Origin: Streptomyces koelreuteriae
Lineage (GTDB): Bacteria > Actinomycetota > Actinomycetes > Streptomycetales > Streptomycetaceae
Length of the DNA: 64,000 nucleotides
Assembly: GCF_018604545.1 (NCBI RefSeq)
Contig: NZ_CP075896.1
Span: 930,001 to 994,000 of the forward strand
Direction: 5' to 3'
Shown: positions 33,555 to 44,231 of the stretch, one piece after another
Layout of the letters: each line of letters starts with the position of its first letter
Position numbering within the stretch: position 1 is the stretch's first letter
Notes under the pieces: generated by a model
Told to the model about the DNA's origin: nothing
Database searches by the model: none
The model's input: the letters and a program-made list of their open reading frames with translations, nothing else
Translations under genes and position numbers: made by a program

Positions 33555-35279
33555 TCAGTGCTTGCCGATGGGGTCGCCCTCGACGTCCGGGCCTCGGCCC
33601 GGGCCGACGCGGAACTCGAAGTCGCCGTCGTACTTCGTGTGGCCTTCCATGACGGCCATCTCGACGGCCTCGGAGCCCATCTGCTCACGCACGATCACCG
33701 GGTCGCGGCGCAGGTCGCGCATGAGGGCGACGCACATGAAGGTCATCACGACGACGAACGGCGCCGCCGCGAGGATGGTGAGGTTCTGCAGACCTGTCAG
33801 CGCGTCGCCCGAGCCGCTGCCGACGAGCAGCATGATCGCGGCCACCGCACCGGTGACGACGCCCCAGAACACCACCACGAGGCGGCCGGGTTCGAGCGCG
33901 CCCTTCTGCGAGAGCGTTCCCATGACGATCGACGCCGCGTCCGCACCGGAGACGAAGAAGATGCCGACGAGGACCATCACCAGCAGGCTGGTGACGGTGG
34001 CGATGGGGAACTGCTGCAGCACGTCGAAGAGCTGCCCCTCCGCGGTCGCCTCCTTGCCGAGCCTGCCCTCTTCCTGCAGCTTCATCGCCGAGCCGCCGAA
34101 GATCGCGAACCAGATCAGGCTGACCGTGCTGGGCACGAGGATGACGCCGCCGATGAACTGCCGGATGGTCCGGCCCCGGCTGATGCGGGCGATGAACATG
34201 CCGACGAACGGCGTCCAGGAGATCCACCACGCCCAGTAGAAGACGGTCCAGCTGCCCAGCCAGTCCGCGACGCCCTCCCCGCCGCTGGCCTCCGTACGGC
34301 CGGCCAGCTGGGGCAGGTCGCCGAGGTAGGCGAAGACCGACGTCGGCAGCAGGTCGAGGACGATGATGGTCGGGCCCGCCACGAACACGAACAGGGCGAG
34401 GACCAGCGCCAGCACCATGTTGGTGTTGGACAGCCACTGGATGCCCTTCTCCACACCGGAGATCGCCGACGCGACGAAGGCCAGGGTCAGCACCGCGATG
34501 ATCGTGACGAGCAGCCCGGTGCTCACCTTGTCCATCCACTTCAGCTCCTGCACACCGGAGCCGATCTGGAGCGCGCCGAGTCCCAGGGACGCGGCGGAGC
34601 CGAAGATGGTCGCGACGATCGCGAGGATGTCGATGACGCGGCCGGCGGAGCCGTTCGCGTGCTTCTTGCCGATGAGCGGGGTGAAGACGGCGCTGATGGT
34701 CTGGCGGCGCCGCCTGCGGAAGGTGCTGTAGGCGATGGCGAGGCCCACCACGGCATAGATCGCCCAGGGATGGAGCGTCCAGTGGAAGAGGGTGGTGGCC
34801 ATGGCCGTCTCCATGCGTTCGCCGGAGTCGGCCGGGTCGGTGCCCGGCGGGGCCGTCGAGTAATGCGACAGCGGCTCGCTCACGCCGTAGAACATCAGGC
34901 CGATGCCCATGCCCGCGCTGAACATCATCGCGACCCAGGACACCGTGCGGAACTCGGGCTCCTCACCCTCCGCACCGAGGTGGATACGGCCGTAACGGCT
35001 GATCGCGAGCCAGAGGGCGAACACGACGAAGCCGGAGGCGGCGAGCATGAACGCCCAGCCGCCGTTGTGCATCAGCCCGCTGAGCATGCTGGAGGAGACG
35101 GATTCGAGCGAGTCGGTCGCCGTGGCGCCCCAGATCACGAAGGCGAGGGTGAGAGCCGCCGTGACACCGAACACGATCCGGTCGGTCTGGGGCCCCTCCT
35201 GACCGGGGAGGCCGGCTTCCGAACCCGGCAGCGCGCCTCCCCCCTGGGGATCGTTCTCGCTTGGTCGGTCGTGTGTCAC
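33555..35279 (-). CDS. BCCT-family betaine/choline-type transporter
   Basis: Secondary transporter for glycine betaine, choline or carnitine; osmoprotection or carbon supply. The 574-aa protein has twelve hydrophobic segments. Family motifs include AGMGIGLMFYGVSEP, the Trp-rich LFHWTLHPWAIYAVVGLA, and WTVFYWAWWISWTPFVGMFIARISRG, here read in blocks. The N- and C-terminal tails are acidic and cytoplasmic. GTG 35279 (MTHDRPSE) has AAAGG 8 nt upstream and is preferred to a GTG three codons earlier. Confidence 0.95.
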   Translation of the reverse strand: MTHDRPSENDPQGGGALPGSEAGLPGQEGPQTDRIVFGVTAALTLAFVIWGATATDSLESVSSSMLSGLMHNGGWAFMLAASGFVVFALWLAISRYGRIHLGAEGEEPEFRTVSWVAMMFSAGMGIGLMFYGVSEPLSHYSTAPPGTDPADSGERMETAMATTLFHWTLHPWAIYAVVGLAIAYSTFRRRRRQTISAVFTPLIGKKHANGSAGRVIDILAIVATIFGSAASLGLGALQIGSGVQELKWMDKVSTGLLVTIIAVLTLAFVASAISGVEKGIQWLSNTNMVLALVLALFVFVAGPTIIVLDLLPTSVFAYLGDLPQLAGRTEASGGEGVADWLGSWTVFYWAWWISWTPFVGMFIARISRGRTIRQFIGGVILVPSTVSLIWFAIFGGSAMKLQEEGRLGKEATAEGQLFDVLQQFPIATVTSLLVMVLVGIFFVSGADAASIVMGTLSQKGALEPGRLVVVFWGVVTGAVAAIMLLVGSGSGDALTGLQNLTILAAAPFVVVMTFMCVALMRDLRRDPVIVREQMGSEAVEMAVMEGHTKYDGDFEFRVGPGRGPDVEGDPIGKH

Positions 35280-35360
35280 TGGCGGCACCTTTCATTGAAC
35301 GTAGGAGGAAGGTAAATCCTCCGTAACGCCCCTACCACGTGTGGCGCGATTACACCCCTT

Positions 35361-36638
35361 TCAACATTGCGTTTCGGACTCGGTCTCCGTCAGGTGGTAC
35401 GTGGCCCGCTTGTCGAGCAGCAGCGGGACGAGCGCCCGCAGGGGCTGGCGCAGGGGTACGAGCACACCCTCGGCGTCCCGTCGTACGCGCACACCGTGCA
35501 GTGCCAGTTCGTCGCCGACCTCGGCGTACTGCGCGGCGGTGAGCCGGTAGCCGCAGGGCGGGTCCTGGATCACCTCGGCGGGTTCGGGCACGTCGTTGTC
35601 GGCGCCGCCGACGTAGACGGGGCCGGTGGCCGTGTAGCCGGCGAGCCGGGCCTTGTCCGTCGTCGCCTCGATGCGGTCCCGGCGCTGCTCGGTGTACCCG
35701 AACAGACCCTTGAGGGCGTCCAGTTGGGAGGTGACCCGGCGCCGGTTGTTCAGCGCCTCGTCCGCCTTCTCCGCTTCGGTGAGCGGGTCCACCCGGCTCT
35801 CGATGAGCAGCCCGACCGAGTGCTTTACACCGGACATATTGCGCAGAATGCGCTCCTGTCCGTCTCCGGCGACCTGTTTGATCGGTTCGCCGGTCTCGGG
35901 GTCGGTCCAGATGCCGTAGGTGCCGGTCGTGTGGCCGGCCCGCTGCGCCGCGGGGCGGACGTAGGCCTCGGAGAGGGTCTTCGCCTCGCCGTGGACCGCG
36001 TCGTGGGTGTTGAGGTTGCGCGGCCAGAGGTCGAAGAGCGCTTTGTCGTAGTACTGGGGTGTTGCTCCGTATTCGTGCAGGTCGTAGATGATGTCGGGGC
36101 GCTGGTCGCGGATGAGCGCGGCCAGGGCGCGGCCCTCGGCGGTCTCGAGGGCGAGGTGGTCGCGGTTGATGTCGACGCCGTCGCTGTTGCCGCGGGTGTT
36201 CGCGGCCCGGCCGTCGGGGTTGGCGGTGGGCACGACGAGGACGGTGGTGTGGTCCAGGAAGCGCCGGGTGCGGCTGTCGCGGGCGTGGGCGAGATCACGG
36301 ACGGTGGTGAGACAGGCTTCGCGGCCGGAGGGCTCGTCGCCGTGCTGGCTGCACACGAGGAGCACCTTGTTCGGGCTCGGCCGGGTGCCGATCCTGACGA
36401 GCTGGAGCGGGCGGTCCTGCTTCGTCGTGCCGAAGCGGGTCAGGGAGACCCGGCCGCTGGAGCGGTCGACGGCCCTGAGGAAGTCCTGCTCCTCGGGCTG
36501 GGTGGTCCAGCGGGCGCCGTCGGTCCGCTCGAAGCCGGTGCGCGGCGGGGCGTCGCCGGCCGAGGCCGCCTGGGCGGGGACGGCCACCAGGGAGGCGGCG
36601 AGGGCGGCGGTCAGGGTCAGGACGCGGACGCGGTTCAC
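35361..36638 (-). CDS. Secreted M14-family zinc carboxypeptidase
   Basis: Secreted metallocarboxypeptidase-like protein of 425 aa. A Sec signal peptide (about 1-28) ends in VPAQAASAG. Zinc ligands are H and E in [10 protein letters not shown], and a distal His is in YDLHEYG. Other features are the substrate Asn-Arg (VDINRDH) and a late Glu in LLIESRV. The GTG has a GGAGGG site. It overlaps the X-Pro dipeptidase-like gene by 4 bp, implying joint expression and extracellular peptide breakdown. Confidence 0.92.
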   Translation of the reverse strand: MNRVRVLTLTAALAASLVAVPAQAASAGDAPPRTGFERTDGARWTTQPEEQDFLRAVDRSSGRVSLTRFGTTKQDRPLQLVRIGTRPSPNKVLLVCSQHGDEPSGREACLTTVRDLAHARDSRTRRFLDHTTVLVVPTANPDGRAANTRGNSDGVDINRDHLALETAEGRALAALIRDQRPDIIYDLHEYGATPQYYDKALFDLWPRNLNTHDAVHGEAKTLSEAYVRPAAQRAGHTTGTYGIWTDPETGEPIKQVAGDGQERILRNMSGVKHSVGLLIESRVDPLTEAEKADEALNNRRRVTSQLDALKGLFGYTEQRRDRIEATTDKARLAGYTATGPVYVGGADNDVPEPAEVIQDPPCGYRLTAAQYAEVGDELALHGVRVRRDAEGVLVPLRQPLRALVPLLLDKRATYHLTETESETQC

Positions 36639-38590
36639 GGGGTTCCCTCCGGGACGCGGTGGGCGGTGCGCGGTTCCCGTACGCCGTCGAGGAGTGCGGC
36701 GACGGGCGGGGTGAGCGCGGCACCCGCGGTGGCGCGGGCGAAGGCGGCGGTTCCGCCGACGAACGGCACGTCGGCCGAGGTGCGGGAGAGGTCGAGCGAG
36801 AGCTTCGGTGTGTCGGCGGGAGGGTCGATGAGGCCCTTGTCGGTGCCCGCGACGATCAGCGCCAGCCGGTGGCCCTTCGGGACGATGTGGTCGGTCGCCG
36901 CCAGGTCGAGGGTGATCGTGTACCGCTTGCCCGGGGTGAGCGGTGAGCCCTTGCCGGCCGAGGCGTGGGTGCCGAGGTCGGCCCAGCCGCGGCTGACGAC
37001 CGTGTAGTCGACGTCGGCGGTCTTGGCCTTCGCCTCCTTGAAGCAGGAGCTGTCGCCGGCGGTGCTCGCGCCCCAGCAGGTGCGGTTCGTGAGGGTGGTG
37101 ATCCCTTCGCCGGCGTCGGCGTAGTCGCGGATGGTGTCGGGGCCGATGTCCACGAGGACGGCGGAGAGATGGGCCGTCGGGGTGGAGGGCGTGGCGGTGA
37201 CGGTGACCTTCGAGGAGCCGGACAGGCGCAGGCCGCGGCTGAGCGGCCCGGTGGCGAAACCGGCCTTCTCCACTGTCGGTTTGTCGATGCCGGCGGCCCA
37301 GTCGGTCTCGCTCAGCCCGGGGTCGTCGGTGAAGGTCTCGGTGCCGTGGCCGCGGTGCAGGCCGAGAGTGCCGACGCCGGGCTGGGCTCCCCGGTCGGGA
37401 CGCAGGGTGGTGGCCCGGGTGCCGGACGGGGGCCAGACCTCGGAGGTGCTCCACTGGTCGGGGTGGCGTTCGATGTCGGCCATGGGCTCGCGGTCGATGC
37501 CGTTGTCGTAGCCCATGAGTTCGTGGTCGAACCAGCGGTGCAGCGTCTCGACCCAGGTGGCGCGGCGGAAGTCGAAGGGGTCGACGTGGCCGGTCTGGGA
37601 GAGCCAGATCTTGCGGTCGACGCCGTGCTGCGCGAGGGCGTCCCACCACTGGCCGACGTGCTTCATGCGCACGTTGAGGTCCTGCATGCCGTGGATCAGG
37701 AAGACGCTGGCCCTGACCTTCTTCGCGTTCTTCACGTAGTCCCGCTCGGTCCACAGCGGGGTCCAGTCGCCGGTGCGCGGGGCCCCGTCGACGAGCTTCT
37801 GCTGCACGGCGGCGCACTTCTCGCGGGCGTCGGGGCTGTTGACGTAGTCGGACAGCCACTCGGGGCCGGAGTCGTAGAGCGGGGCGCCCTGCTGGAAGTA
37901 GTAGTCGTACCAGGAGGAGATGGCGCTGATCGGGACGATGGTCTTCAGGCCCTTGACGCCGGTGGCGGCGACGCCGCCCGCGATGGTGCCGTCCCAGCTC
38001 TTGCCGATCATGCCGGTGCGGCCGTTGGTCCAGCCGGCCTTGGCACGGGTGGCGCCGGTGCGGGTCGTATAGGCCTTGGCGCGGCCGTTCAGCCAGTCGA
38101 CGACGGCCTTGGCCGACTGGATGTCGGAGCGGCCGCCGACGTCGTCGCAGCCGTCGGAGCGGTTGGTTCCGGCCAGGTCGACGCCGACGAAGGCGTAGCC
38201 GCGGGGCACGAAGTAGTTGTCGTAGTACAGCGGCATCTGCACGACGTCGCCGTTCGCGTCGTACGTCTTGCGCTGGCTCTCGTTGCCGCGCCCGCAGCAG
38301 GAGTAGTACGGGCTGGCGTCCATGATGACGGGGATCTTGCGGCCCTGCCGGGCGGGTTCGCGGGGGCGGACGATGTCGACGGCGACCCGGTCGGCCTTTC
38401 CGTCGCCGTCGCCGTCGAGTCCGGTGTCCACCCAGACGGCCTCGCGGACGGCCTTGTCGTACGAGTAGACGGGTTCGCTCCCGCGCGGGGCGGCCTGGGC
38501 CGCGGCCGGGGTGAGCAGGGTGGCCAAGAGGGCGGCGGTGGCCGCCGTCGCGAGCGGTCTCCAGGTCGTGAAGCGCGTGCGTTTCGGCAT
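36635..38590 (-). CDS. Secreted Xaa-Pro dipeptidyl-peptidase/CocE-family hydrolase
   Basis: Alpha/beta-hydrolase peptidase of S15/CocE type, 651 aa, secreted. The signal peptide (1-33) ends AAAQAAP. The catalytic Ser elbow is [11 protein letters not shown] (about 195), Asp is probably in GMQDLNV, and His in [10 protein letters not shown]-terminal jelly-roll domain (~400-640) with WTLTV-like beta strands is usual. Pairs of Cys (YYSCCG) may bind. The gene is followed by the M14 peptidase with a 4-bp overlap. ATG 38590. Confidence 0.92.
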   Translation of the reverse strand: MPKRTRFTTWRPLATAATAALLATLLTPAAAQAAPRGSEPVYSYDKAVREAVWVDTGLDGDGDGKADRVAVDIVRPREPARQGRKIPVIMDASPYYSCCGRGNESQRKTYDANGDVVQMPLYYDNYFVPRGYAFVGVDLAGTNRSDGCDDVGGRSDIQSAKAVVDWLNGRAKAYTTRTGATRAKAGWTNGRTGMIGKSWDGTIAGGVAATGVKGLKTIVPISAISSWYDYYFQQGAPLYDSGPEWLSDYVNSPDAREKCAAVQQKLVDGAPRTGDWTPLWTERDYVKNAKKVRASVFLIHGMQDLNVRMKHVGQWWDALAQHGVDRKIWLSQTGHVDPFDFRRATWVETLHRWFDHELMGYDNGIDREPMADIERHPDQWSTSEVWPPSGTRATTLRPDRGAQPGVGTLGLHRGHGTETFTDDPGLSETDWAAGIDKPTVEKAGFATGPLSRGLRLSGSSKVTVTATPSTPTAHLSAVLVDIGPDTIRDYADAGEGITTLTNRTCWGASTAGDSSCFKEAKAKTADVDYTVVSRGWADLGTHASAGKGSPLTPGKRYTITLDLAATDHIVPKGHRLALIVAGTDKGLIDPPADTPKLSLDLSRTSADVPFVGGTAAFARATAGAALTPPVAALLDGVREPRTAHRVPEGTP

Positions 38591-38789
38591 GCGCCGGACG
38601 CTACATCGGTGAACTCCTGTTCAGAAGAGGGCAGCTGACGGACCGGCGTGTCCCGGGAAGGCCCGGGGGCGGGTGCCTCATGTCGGCCGAATGGCGATCG
38701 TGTGACAGCAGGGACCATGGACATGACTAGTGACACAGGGAGTCAATAGGCTCCGGACAGCTTTCGGGACCTACGACTTGGAGCCTTGC

Positions 38790-40313
38790 GTGCACCGCAG
38801 AATCATCGCGCCGGGAGCCCTGGCAGCGGCCGTTCTCCTGCTGGCGATCCCGGCGTCGGCCGCGCCCCACTCCCCCGGCGCGCCGGGTATCGGCGACCCC
38901 TACTACCCGGCCTACGGGAACGGCGGATACGACGTCTCCCACTACGACCTGAGGCTGAAGTACCAGCCGGTCACGGACGAACTGGAGGGCACGGCGACCC
39001 TCGTCGCCCGCACCACACAGGAGCTGTCGAGCTTCAACCTGGACTTCCTGCTGGACGTCGGCGAGGTGCGCGTCAACGGCGCGAAGGCCTCGTTCAGGAC
39101 GTCGGGCGAGCACGAACTGGAGATCACGCCGAGGACACCGCTGGCCAAGGGCGCGTCCGTCACGGTCGTCGTGCGCTACCGCGGGGTGCCGTCGTCGAAG
39201 CGGGCCTACGGTTTCACCAGCTGGCACCGCACCCCGGACGGCGGGGTCGCGGCGAACGAGCCCGAGGCCGCGGCGTGGTGGTTCCCGAGCAACGACCATC
39301 CGCTCGACAAGGCCACCTACGACGTGTCCGTACTGGTTCCGGACGGTACGCAGGCCATCTCCAACGGCACGCTCCAGTCGACGAGTTCACGCCTCGGCTG
39401 GACCCGTTGGAACTGGCGCTCCAACAAGCCGCAGGCCACGTACCTCGCCACGCTCGCGGTCGGGAAGTTCGACATCACGACGGGCACGACCGAGAGCGGC
39501 ATTCCGGTCCTCAACGCCTACAGCAAGGACCTGGGCGACCACGCCGGCGCGGCACGAGCGAGCATCGAACGCACCGGGGAGATCGCGGACTGGCTGTCCG
39601 GGTACTTCGGGCCGTACCCCTACAACGCGCTCGGCGGATACGTTCCGAACACCACCACGGGCTATGCCCTGGAGACGCAGACCCGGCCGTACTACAGCCC
39701 GCGGCAGTTCGCGAACGGGTCGAACGTGTCCCTCGTCGTCCATGAGATCGCCCACCAGTGGTACGGGGACGACGTGTCGCTCAAGCGCTGGAAGGACATC
39801 TGGATCAATGAGGGGTTCGCGCGGTACGCGCAGTGGCTGTGGTCCGAGCACGAGGGCGAGGGGACGGCGCAGGAACTCGCCGACTACGTGTACGCCTCGC
39901 ATCCGGCGGACGACGAGTTCTGGACGGTGAAGCCCGGGGACCCGGGGCCGGAGAACCAGTTCGACGCGGCGGTCTACGACCGGGGCGCGCTGGCCGTCCA
40001 GGCGCTGCGCAACGCGATCGGTGACGAGGCGTTCTTCGCGATCCTCAAGGGCTGGCCGAAGAAGTACGCCCATGGCAACGCGTCGGTCGCCGACTTCCGG
40101 CGCTATGCCGAGGAGGTGTCCGGGAAGCCCCTGGCCGCGCTCTTCGACACGTGGCTGTTCGAGGCGTCCAAGCCGGCGTCGGCGGCGGCCCGGACCGCGT
40201 CCGTGGCGAAGGCGGGCGAGGCGGTGTCGCAGCCGAGGTCGTGGAAGAAGATCGCCGCGACGAACGGGGCGCACGAGCACGCGCGGCACGGGAGCGGTGG
40301 GCACGAGCACTGA
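38790..40313 (+). CDS. Secreted M1-family metallopeptidase
   Basis: Zinc aminopeptidase of 507 aa. GTG 38790 has GGAG 6 nt upstream; the signal peptide runs to about 25 (IPASAAPHS). The zinc motif HEIAH is at 318-322, with the third ligand E341 (HEXXH-x18-E), and the ligand-site Tyr is later. There is no full C-terminal HEAT domain, so this is the short M1 form. The C-terminus is His-rich (EHARHGSGGHEH), perhaps a metal-loading tail. It is divergent from the peptidase pair at 35361-38590 and they may form a secreted peptide-digesting set. Confidence 0.93.
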   Translation: MHRRIIAPGALAAAVLLLAIPASAAPHSPGAPGIGDPYYPAYGNGGYDVSHYDLRLKYQPVTDELEGTATLVARTTQELSSFNLDFLLDVGEVRVNGAKASFRTSGEHELEITPRTPLAKGASVTVVVRYRGVPSSKRAYGFTSWHRTPDGGVAANEPEAAAWWFPSNDHPLDKATYDVSVLVPDGTQAISNGTLQSTSSRLGWTRWNWRSNKPQATYLATLAVGKFDITTGTTESGIPVLNAYSKDLGDHAGAARASIERTGEIADWLSGYFGPYPYNALGGYVPNTTTGYALETQTRPYYSPRQFANGSNVSLVVHEIAHQWYGDDVSLKRWKDIWINEGFARYAQWLWSEHEGEGTAQELADYVYASHPADDEFWTVKPGDPGPENQFDAAVYDRGALAVQALRNAIGDEAFFAILKGWPKKYAHGNASVADFRRYAEEVSGKPLAALFDTWLFEASKPASAAARTASVAKAGEAVSQPRSWKKIAATNGAHEHARHGSGGHEH

Positions 40314-40408
40314 CGCGCCTGTTCCCGTACGGCGGTCTACGGTGGGCCCATGCGCGTGAGGCGTATGGGCCCGGCGGCGCGTCGGCCGGCGGGTGAAGGG
40401 AGCCGGCC

Positions 40409-41284
40409 GTGCGGGATGTGGCGATCATCGAGGCGCCGTCCGTGCTGGGGCTGCGTCCGACCGGGGTCGAGGAACTGCCCGCGGCGCTGCTCGGGGCCGG
40501 GCTGGCCGAGGGGCTGGGAGCGGTGCGGGCGGGCCGGGTGGAGCCGCCGGCGTACGACCCGGAGCGAGATCCGGACACCGGGGTGCTCAACCCGGGCGGC
40601 ATCGCCGGGTACTCCGTCGCGTTGGCCGACGCGGTCAGCGCGGTCCTCGACGACGGCCGCTTCCCTCTGGTCCTGGGCGGCGACTGCACCGTGCTCCTCG
40701 GCAACCTCCTCGCGCTGCGCCGCCGGGACCGGCACGGGCTGCTCTTCCTCGACGGGCACACCGACTTCTACCAGCCGTCGGCGGAACCGGTCGGCGAGGC
40801 GGCCTCCATGGAACTCGCCCTGGCCACCGGGCGCGGCCCCCGCGTCCTGACCGAGCTGGAGGGCCGTGGCCCCCTGGTACGCGACGAGGACGTCGTCGCC
40901 CTGGGCTTCCGGGACGCGGAGGACTCCGGGTCCTACGGCATGCAGCCGCTGCCGTCCGCACTGCACGCGATGGACCTGGCCACCGTGCGTGCCCAGGGGG
41001 CGGCCGAGGCGGCCCGGCGCGCGGTCGGGCTGCTGACCGACACCGGCTACTGGATCCACCTCGACGTCGACGTACTGGACGACACGGCCATGCCCGCCGT
41101 CGACTACCGACTCCCGGGCGGCCTGACCTGGCAGGAACTGGAAACCGTCCTGCGCACGGCACTCTCCGACGGCGGAGCGGTGGGCCTCGACGTCGCGATC
41201 TTCAACCCCCGGCTGGATCCGGACGGGTCGATCACGGAACGTCTGACCGAGTGCCTGGTACGGAGCTTCGACGGGCAGGGCTGA
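40409..41284 (+). CDS. Arginase/agmatinase-fold protein
   Basis: Ureohydrolase-superfamily protein of 291 aa. Metal-motif equivalents are GGDC (canonical GGDH has His), FLDGHTD (canonical DAHxD) and HLDVDVLD (canonical SxDxDxxDP). The His-to-Cys change at the first site is present in many actinobacterial arginase-family proteins as I recall, so activity is possible but the substrate is uncertain (arginine, agmatine or formimidoylglutamate). GTG 40409 has a GGGAG site 7 nt upstream. Confidence 0.87.
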   Translation: MRDVAIIEAPSVLGLRPTGVEELPAALLGAGLAEGLGAVRAGRVEPPAYDPERDPDTGVLNPGGIAGYSVALADAVSAVLDDGRFPLVLGGDCTVLLGNLLALRRRDRHGLLFLDGHTDFYQPSAEPVGEAASMELALATGRGPRVLTELEGRGPLVRDEDVVALGFRDAEDSGSYGMQPLPSALHAMDLATVRAQGAAEAARRAVGLLTDTGYWIHLDVDVLDDTAMPAVDYRLPGGLTWQELETVLRTALSDGGAVGLDVAIFNPRLDPDGSITERLTECLVRSFDGQG

Positions 41285-41305
41285 GCCGGTCCGCGCCGCC
41301 TCGCC

Positions 41306-41785
41306 TCAGTCCCCGTGGTCGTACACCGTCACCCGTATCCCCTGTCGCACCAGCCGTTCCTCGACGAGCGGCTCGACACGGGACCACTTCCCGCCGGCCA
41401 GACCGCAGCCGATGCGCGGCATGTGCACGGACGCGCCCAACTCGGCGGCCTTGCCGGCGAGGGAGCCGAGGGCCGTGTCGATCGCCTCGTAGCGGACGGG
41501 GACGCCCTTGCTGCCGGTCCTGATGCCGCGCTGGCCGATCATGTTGGCCACCCACACATACGGCTCGACCTGCACGAACCGCACCGCGCCGAGCCCGAAG
41601 TCGTTCGCCGCGCGCTCTCGGTGCCAGGCCCGGTACGCCTGCTCCGGCTCGGGCCAGCGGCGCGATATCGCCATGACGAAGCCCTTGCCCCAGCCCCCGA
41701 TGTCGTTGCAGACATGGGCGATGATCTTGACGCCCTTCACCGACGGAACGGTGGCGTCACCCCGGACATACTTGATCCCCGACAT
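41306..41785 (-). CDS. Macro-domain protein (OARD1/TARG1-like)
   Basis: ADP-ribose-binding/hydrolase domain, 159 aa. The N-terminus GIKYVRGDAT is typical. Ligand-loop residues are CNDIGGWGKGF and the C-terminal MPRIGCGLAGGKW glycine loop. It resembles the ADP-ribosylglutamate hydrolase-type macrodomains. The only flanking gene in the same direction is the permease 42 bp upstream (starting farther right), so no toxin or DraG partner is seen. Role in ADP-ribose turnover is by family. Confidence 0.9.
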   Translation of the reverse strand: MSGIKYVRGDATVPSVKGVKIIAHVCNDIGGWGKGFVMAISRRWPEPEQAYRAWHRERAANDFGLGAVRFVQVEPYVWVANMIGQRGIRTGSKGVPVRYEAIDTALGSLAGKAAELGASVHMPRIGCGLAGGKWSRVEPLVEERLVRQGIRVTVYDHGD

Positions 41786-41827
41786 GACGCCACCGTAGAC
41801 GCGGCCACTGACAACGGCCCCGGCCCG

Positions 41828-43294
41828 CTACTTCGTGAACTGCGAAAGCTCCTGGTCCGCCGTCGCGGAGACCCGGCGGCGGATGCCGAACCAGCCCGCG
41901 ATCAGCATGACCGCGATCACGGGGACGAGGAGGAGGGTCTTGCGGCCGACCTCGGGGTCGTTCCACATCATGCCGAGGCAGGCCAGCAGGAAGACGATGG
42001 TGGTGATCTCCGTGAACGGGCTGCCGGGGAGGCGGAAGGTGGGGCGGTCGAGCAGGCCCGCCTTGGCGCGGCGGACGAAGACCAGGTGGCAGACCATGAT
42101 GATCACCCAGGTGCTGATGATGCCGAGGGAGGCGACGTTCAGCACGATCTCGAAGGCCTGGGCCGGCACCAGGTAGTTCAGGCCGACGCCGAGCACACAC
42201 ACCGCGCAGGTCAGCAGGATGCCGCCGTAGGGGACCTGGCTGCGGTTCATGCGGGCCGTGAACTTCGGGGCCGAGCCGGCCATCGCCATGGAGCGCAGGA
42301 TGCGGCCGGTGGAGTAGAGGCCGGAGTTGAGGGAGGACATCGCCGCCGTGAGGACCACCAGGTTCATCACGTCGCCCGCCGCGGGCACGCCGATCTTCGA
42401 CAGGACCGTGACGAAGGGGCTCTGGTCGCCCGAGTAGGCCGAGCCGGGCAGGAGCAGGGCCAGCAGGACGACCGAGCCGACGTAGAAGAGACCGACCCGC
42501 CACATGATCGAGTTCACCGCGCGCGGGACGACCTTCTCCGGCTCGGCGGTCTCACCCGCGGCGACACCGACCAGCTCCAGCGCGGCGTACGCGAAGATCA
42601 CGCCCTGCATGACCAGGACGACGGGCATCAGGCCGTTCGGGAAGACGCCTCCGTTCTCCGTGATCACGCTCATGCCCGGCGTCTGCCCGCCCACCTTGTG
42701 CTGCGTGGCGAGCAGGAAAATGCCGATGAACATGAAGCCGACGAGCGTGGCGACCTTGATGATCGAGAACCAGAACTCCATCTCGCCGAAGATCTTCACC
42801 GAGATCAGGTTCACGGCCAGCACGACCGCGAGGGCGATCAGCGCGAGCACCCACTGGGGTATGTCGGTGAACAGGCTCCAGTAGTGCGTGTAGAGCGCGA
42901 TCGCGGTGATGTCGGCGATGCCGGTGGTCGACCAGTTCAGGAAGTACATCCAGCCGGCGACATAGGCGCCCTTCTCCCCGAGGAACTCGCGCGCGTACGA
43001 CACGAAGGAGCCCGAGGAGGGGCGGTAGAGCACGAGCTCACCGAGGGCCTTGACGACGAAGAAGGCGAAGACGCCGCACACCAGGTAGGCGATCGCCAGC
43101 GCCGGGCCGGCATTGTGCAGCCGCCCGCCGGCGCCCAGGAAGAGTCCGGTGCCGATCGCGCCGCCGATGGCGATCATGTTGACGTGGCGGGGCTTGAGGT
43201 CCTTGCTGTAGCCGGCGTCACCCGCGTCCGCGGGCACCTGGGCCGCGTCGCTGCGGGATGCGGCTGCTGCCGTGTTCACGGCGTCCTTGCTCAC
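41828..43294 (-). CDS. APC-superfamily amino acid permease (AnsP-type, probable L-asparagine permease)
   Basis: Proton-coupled amino acid importer of 488 aa with 12 membrane segments. The APC signature GGAIGTGLFLGAGGRLHNAGPA is at about 44-65, followed by the second family signature with ELVGVAAGETAEPEKVVPRA. It is most like the asparagine/GABA permease group; the substrate is not provable. The GTG start lies 220 bp from the divergent MerR-like regulator at 43515. The 220-bp region contains no gene. Confidence 0.93.
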   Translation of the reverse strand: MSKDAVNTAAAASRSDAAQVPADAGDAGYSKDLKPRHVNMIAIGGAIGTGLFLGAGGRLHNAGPALAIAYLVCGVFAFFVVKALGELVLYRPSSGSFVSYAREFLGEKGAYVAGWMYFLNWSTTGIADITAIALYTHYWSLFTDIPQWVLALIALAVVLAVNLISVKIFGEMEFWFSIIKVATLVGFMFIGIFLLATQHKVGGQTPGMSVITENGGVFPNGLMPVVLVMQGVIFAYAALELVGVAAGETAEPEKVVPRAVNSIMWRVGLFYVGSVVLLALLLPGSAYSGDQSPFVTVLSKIGVPAAGDVMNLVVLTAAMSSLNSGLYSTGRILRSMAMAGSAPKFTARMNRSQVPYGGILLTCAVCVLGVGLNYLVPAQAFEIVLNVASLGIISTWVIIMVCHLVFVRRAKAGLLDRPTFRLPGSPFTEITTIVFLLACLGMMWNDPEVGRKTLLLVPVIAVMLIAGWFGIRRRVSATADQELSQFTK

Positions 43295-43514
43295 GGTGGA
43301 TCCACTTCTCTGGTGCGCCCGAGCGGGTCCCGCTCGGCTGTCCGGACGTACATAAGGTCTGCGCCCTCGGTAAAGGCACAGACCAAGGGGCCACCTTCCC
43401 CCACGGAGAGCGACTCACGCGGTGTCATACGTCACAGAGCGCTACTTCTCACACGATCCTCACCTCGGCCGCCGGAGGTTTCACAGCACCGGTGAGACAG
43501 CGATACTGCTGCAC

Positions 43515-44231
43515 ATGACGACCGACACCGAGGAGCCGACCCTCACGATCGACGAGCTGGCCGCCCGGGCCGGTGTCACGGTGCGCACGGTCCGCTTCTA
43601 CGGCACGAAGGGGCTGCTGCCGCCGCCGGTGCTCGGCCCCCGGCGCGTGGGGCACTACGGACGGGACCACCTGGCCCGGCTGGCGCTGATCGAGGAGTTG
43701 CAGCGACAGGGCATGACACTCTCCGGCATCGAGCGCTATCTGCGCCAACTACCGCCGGATCTGAGCCCGCACGACCTCGCCATCCACCGGGCCGTGGTGG
43801 CCTCCTGGGCGCCGGACACCGTCGAGACGGTCACACACCGGGAACTGGAGCGGCGGGCCGGGCGGCCGCTCGGCGCCGAGGACGTCGAGCGGCTGGTCGC
43901 GATGGGCGTGGTCAGGCCCGGGGACGTCGGGTACGAGGCCGACCTCGGTCTGCTCCGGCTGGGCGTCGGGCTGCTGGACGTGCCGCTCTCTCAGGAGGCG
44001 ATCTTCGCGGCGCGCACGGTTCTCATCGAACACGCGCGCGCCGCCGCCCATGAACTCTCCCAGCTCTTCCGGGGCGAGGTGGCGGAGCGTGACGCCCGGG
44101 ACGTGCGGTCCCTGTCGGCGCACATGCACCCCCTGGTGGTGCAGGCGCTCCTCACGGCCTTTCAGCGGTCGCTGAAGGAAGAGCTGGGCGAGTGGCTCAC
44201 GGAGCCTTCGGACGAGTCAGCCCCGGGCTGA
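43515..44231 (+). CDS. MerR-family transcriptional regulator
   Basis: Regulator of 238 aa. The N-terminal winged-helix is TIDELAARAGVTVRTVRFYGTKGLLPPP (first 20 residues of the motif are the HTH). Dimerisation and ligand domain follow from ~80, without a Cys-rich metal-binding site. ATG 43515 is best supported. It is divergent from the amino acid permease and converges on the fatty-acid operon with a 15-bp overlap. Possible targets are the permease or the fatty-acid genes; this is inference. Confidence 0.9.
   Translation: MTTDTEEPTLTIDELAARAGVTVRTVRFYGTKGLLPPPVLGPRRVGHYGRDHLARLALIEELQRQGMTLSGIERYLRQLPPDLSPHDLAIHRAVVASWAPDTVETVTHRELERRAGRPLGAEDVERLVAMGVVRPGDVGYEADLGLLRLGVGLLDVPLSQEAIFAARTVLIEHARAAAHELSQLFRGEVAERDARDVRSLSAHMHPLVVQALLTAFQRSLKEELGEWLTEPSDESAPG

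Noticed and set aside
32367..35315. A 982-codon open frame on the plus strand
   Set aside because: Out of frame with the D-amino-acid oxidase, passes through the 20-bp minisatellite and antisense to BCCT; composition artefact.
40685..40700. GGDC in the arginase-fold protein as a disabling mutation
   Set aside because: Although the usual His is Cys, I recall GGDC in many actinobacterial members and the other metal motifs are present, so calling a pseudogene or inactive enzyme is not justified.
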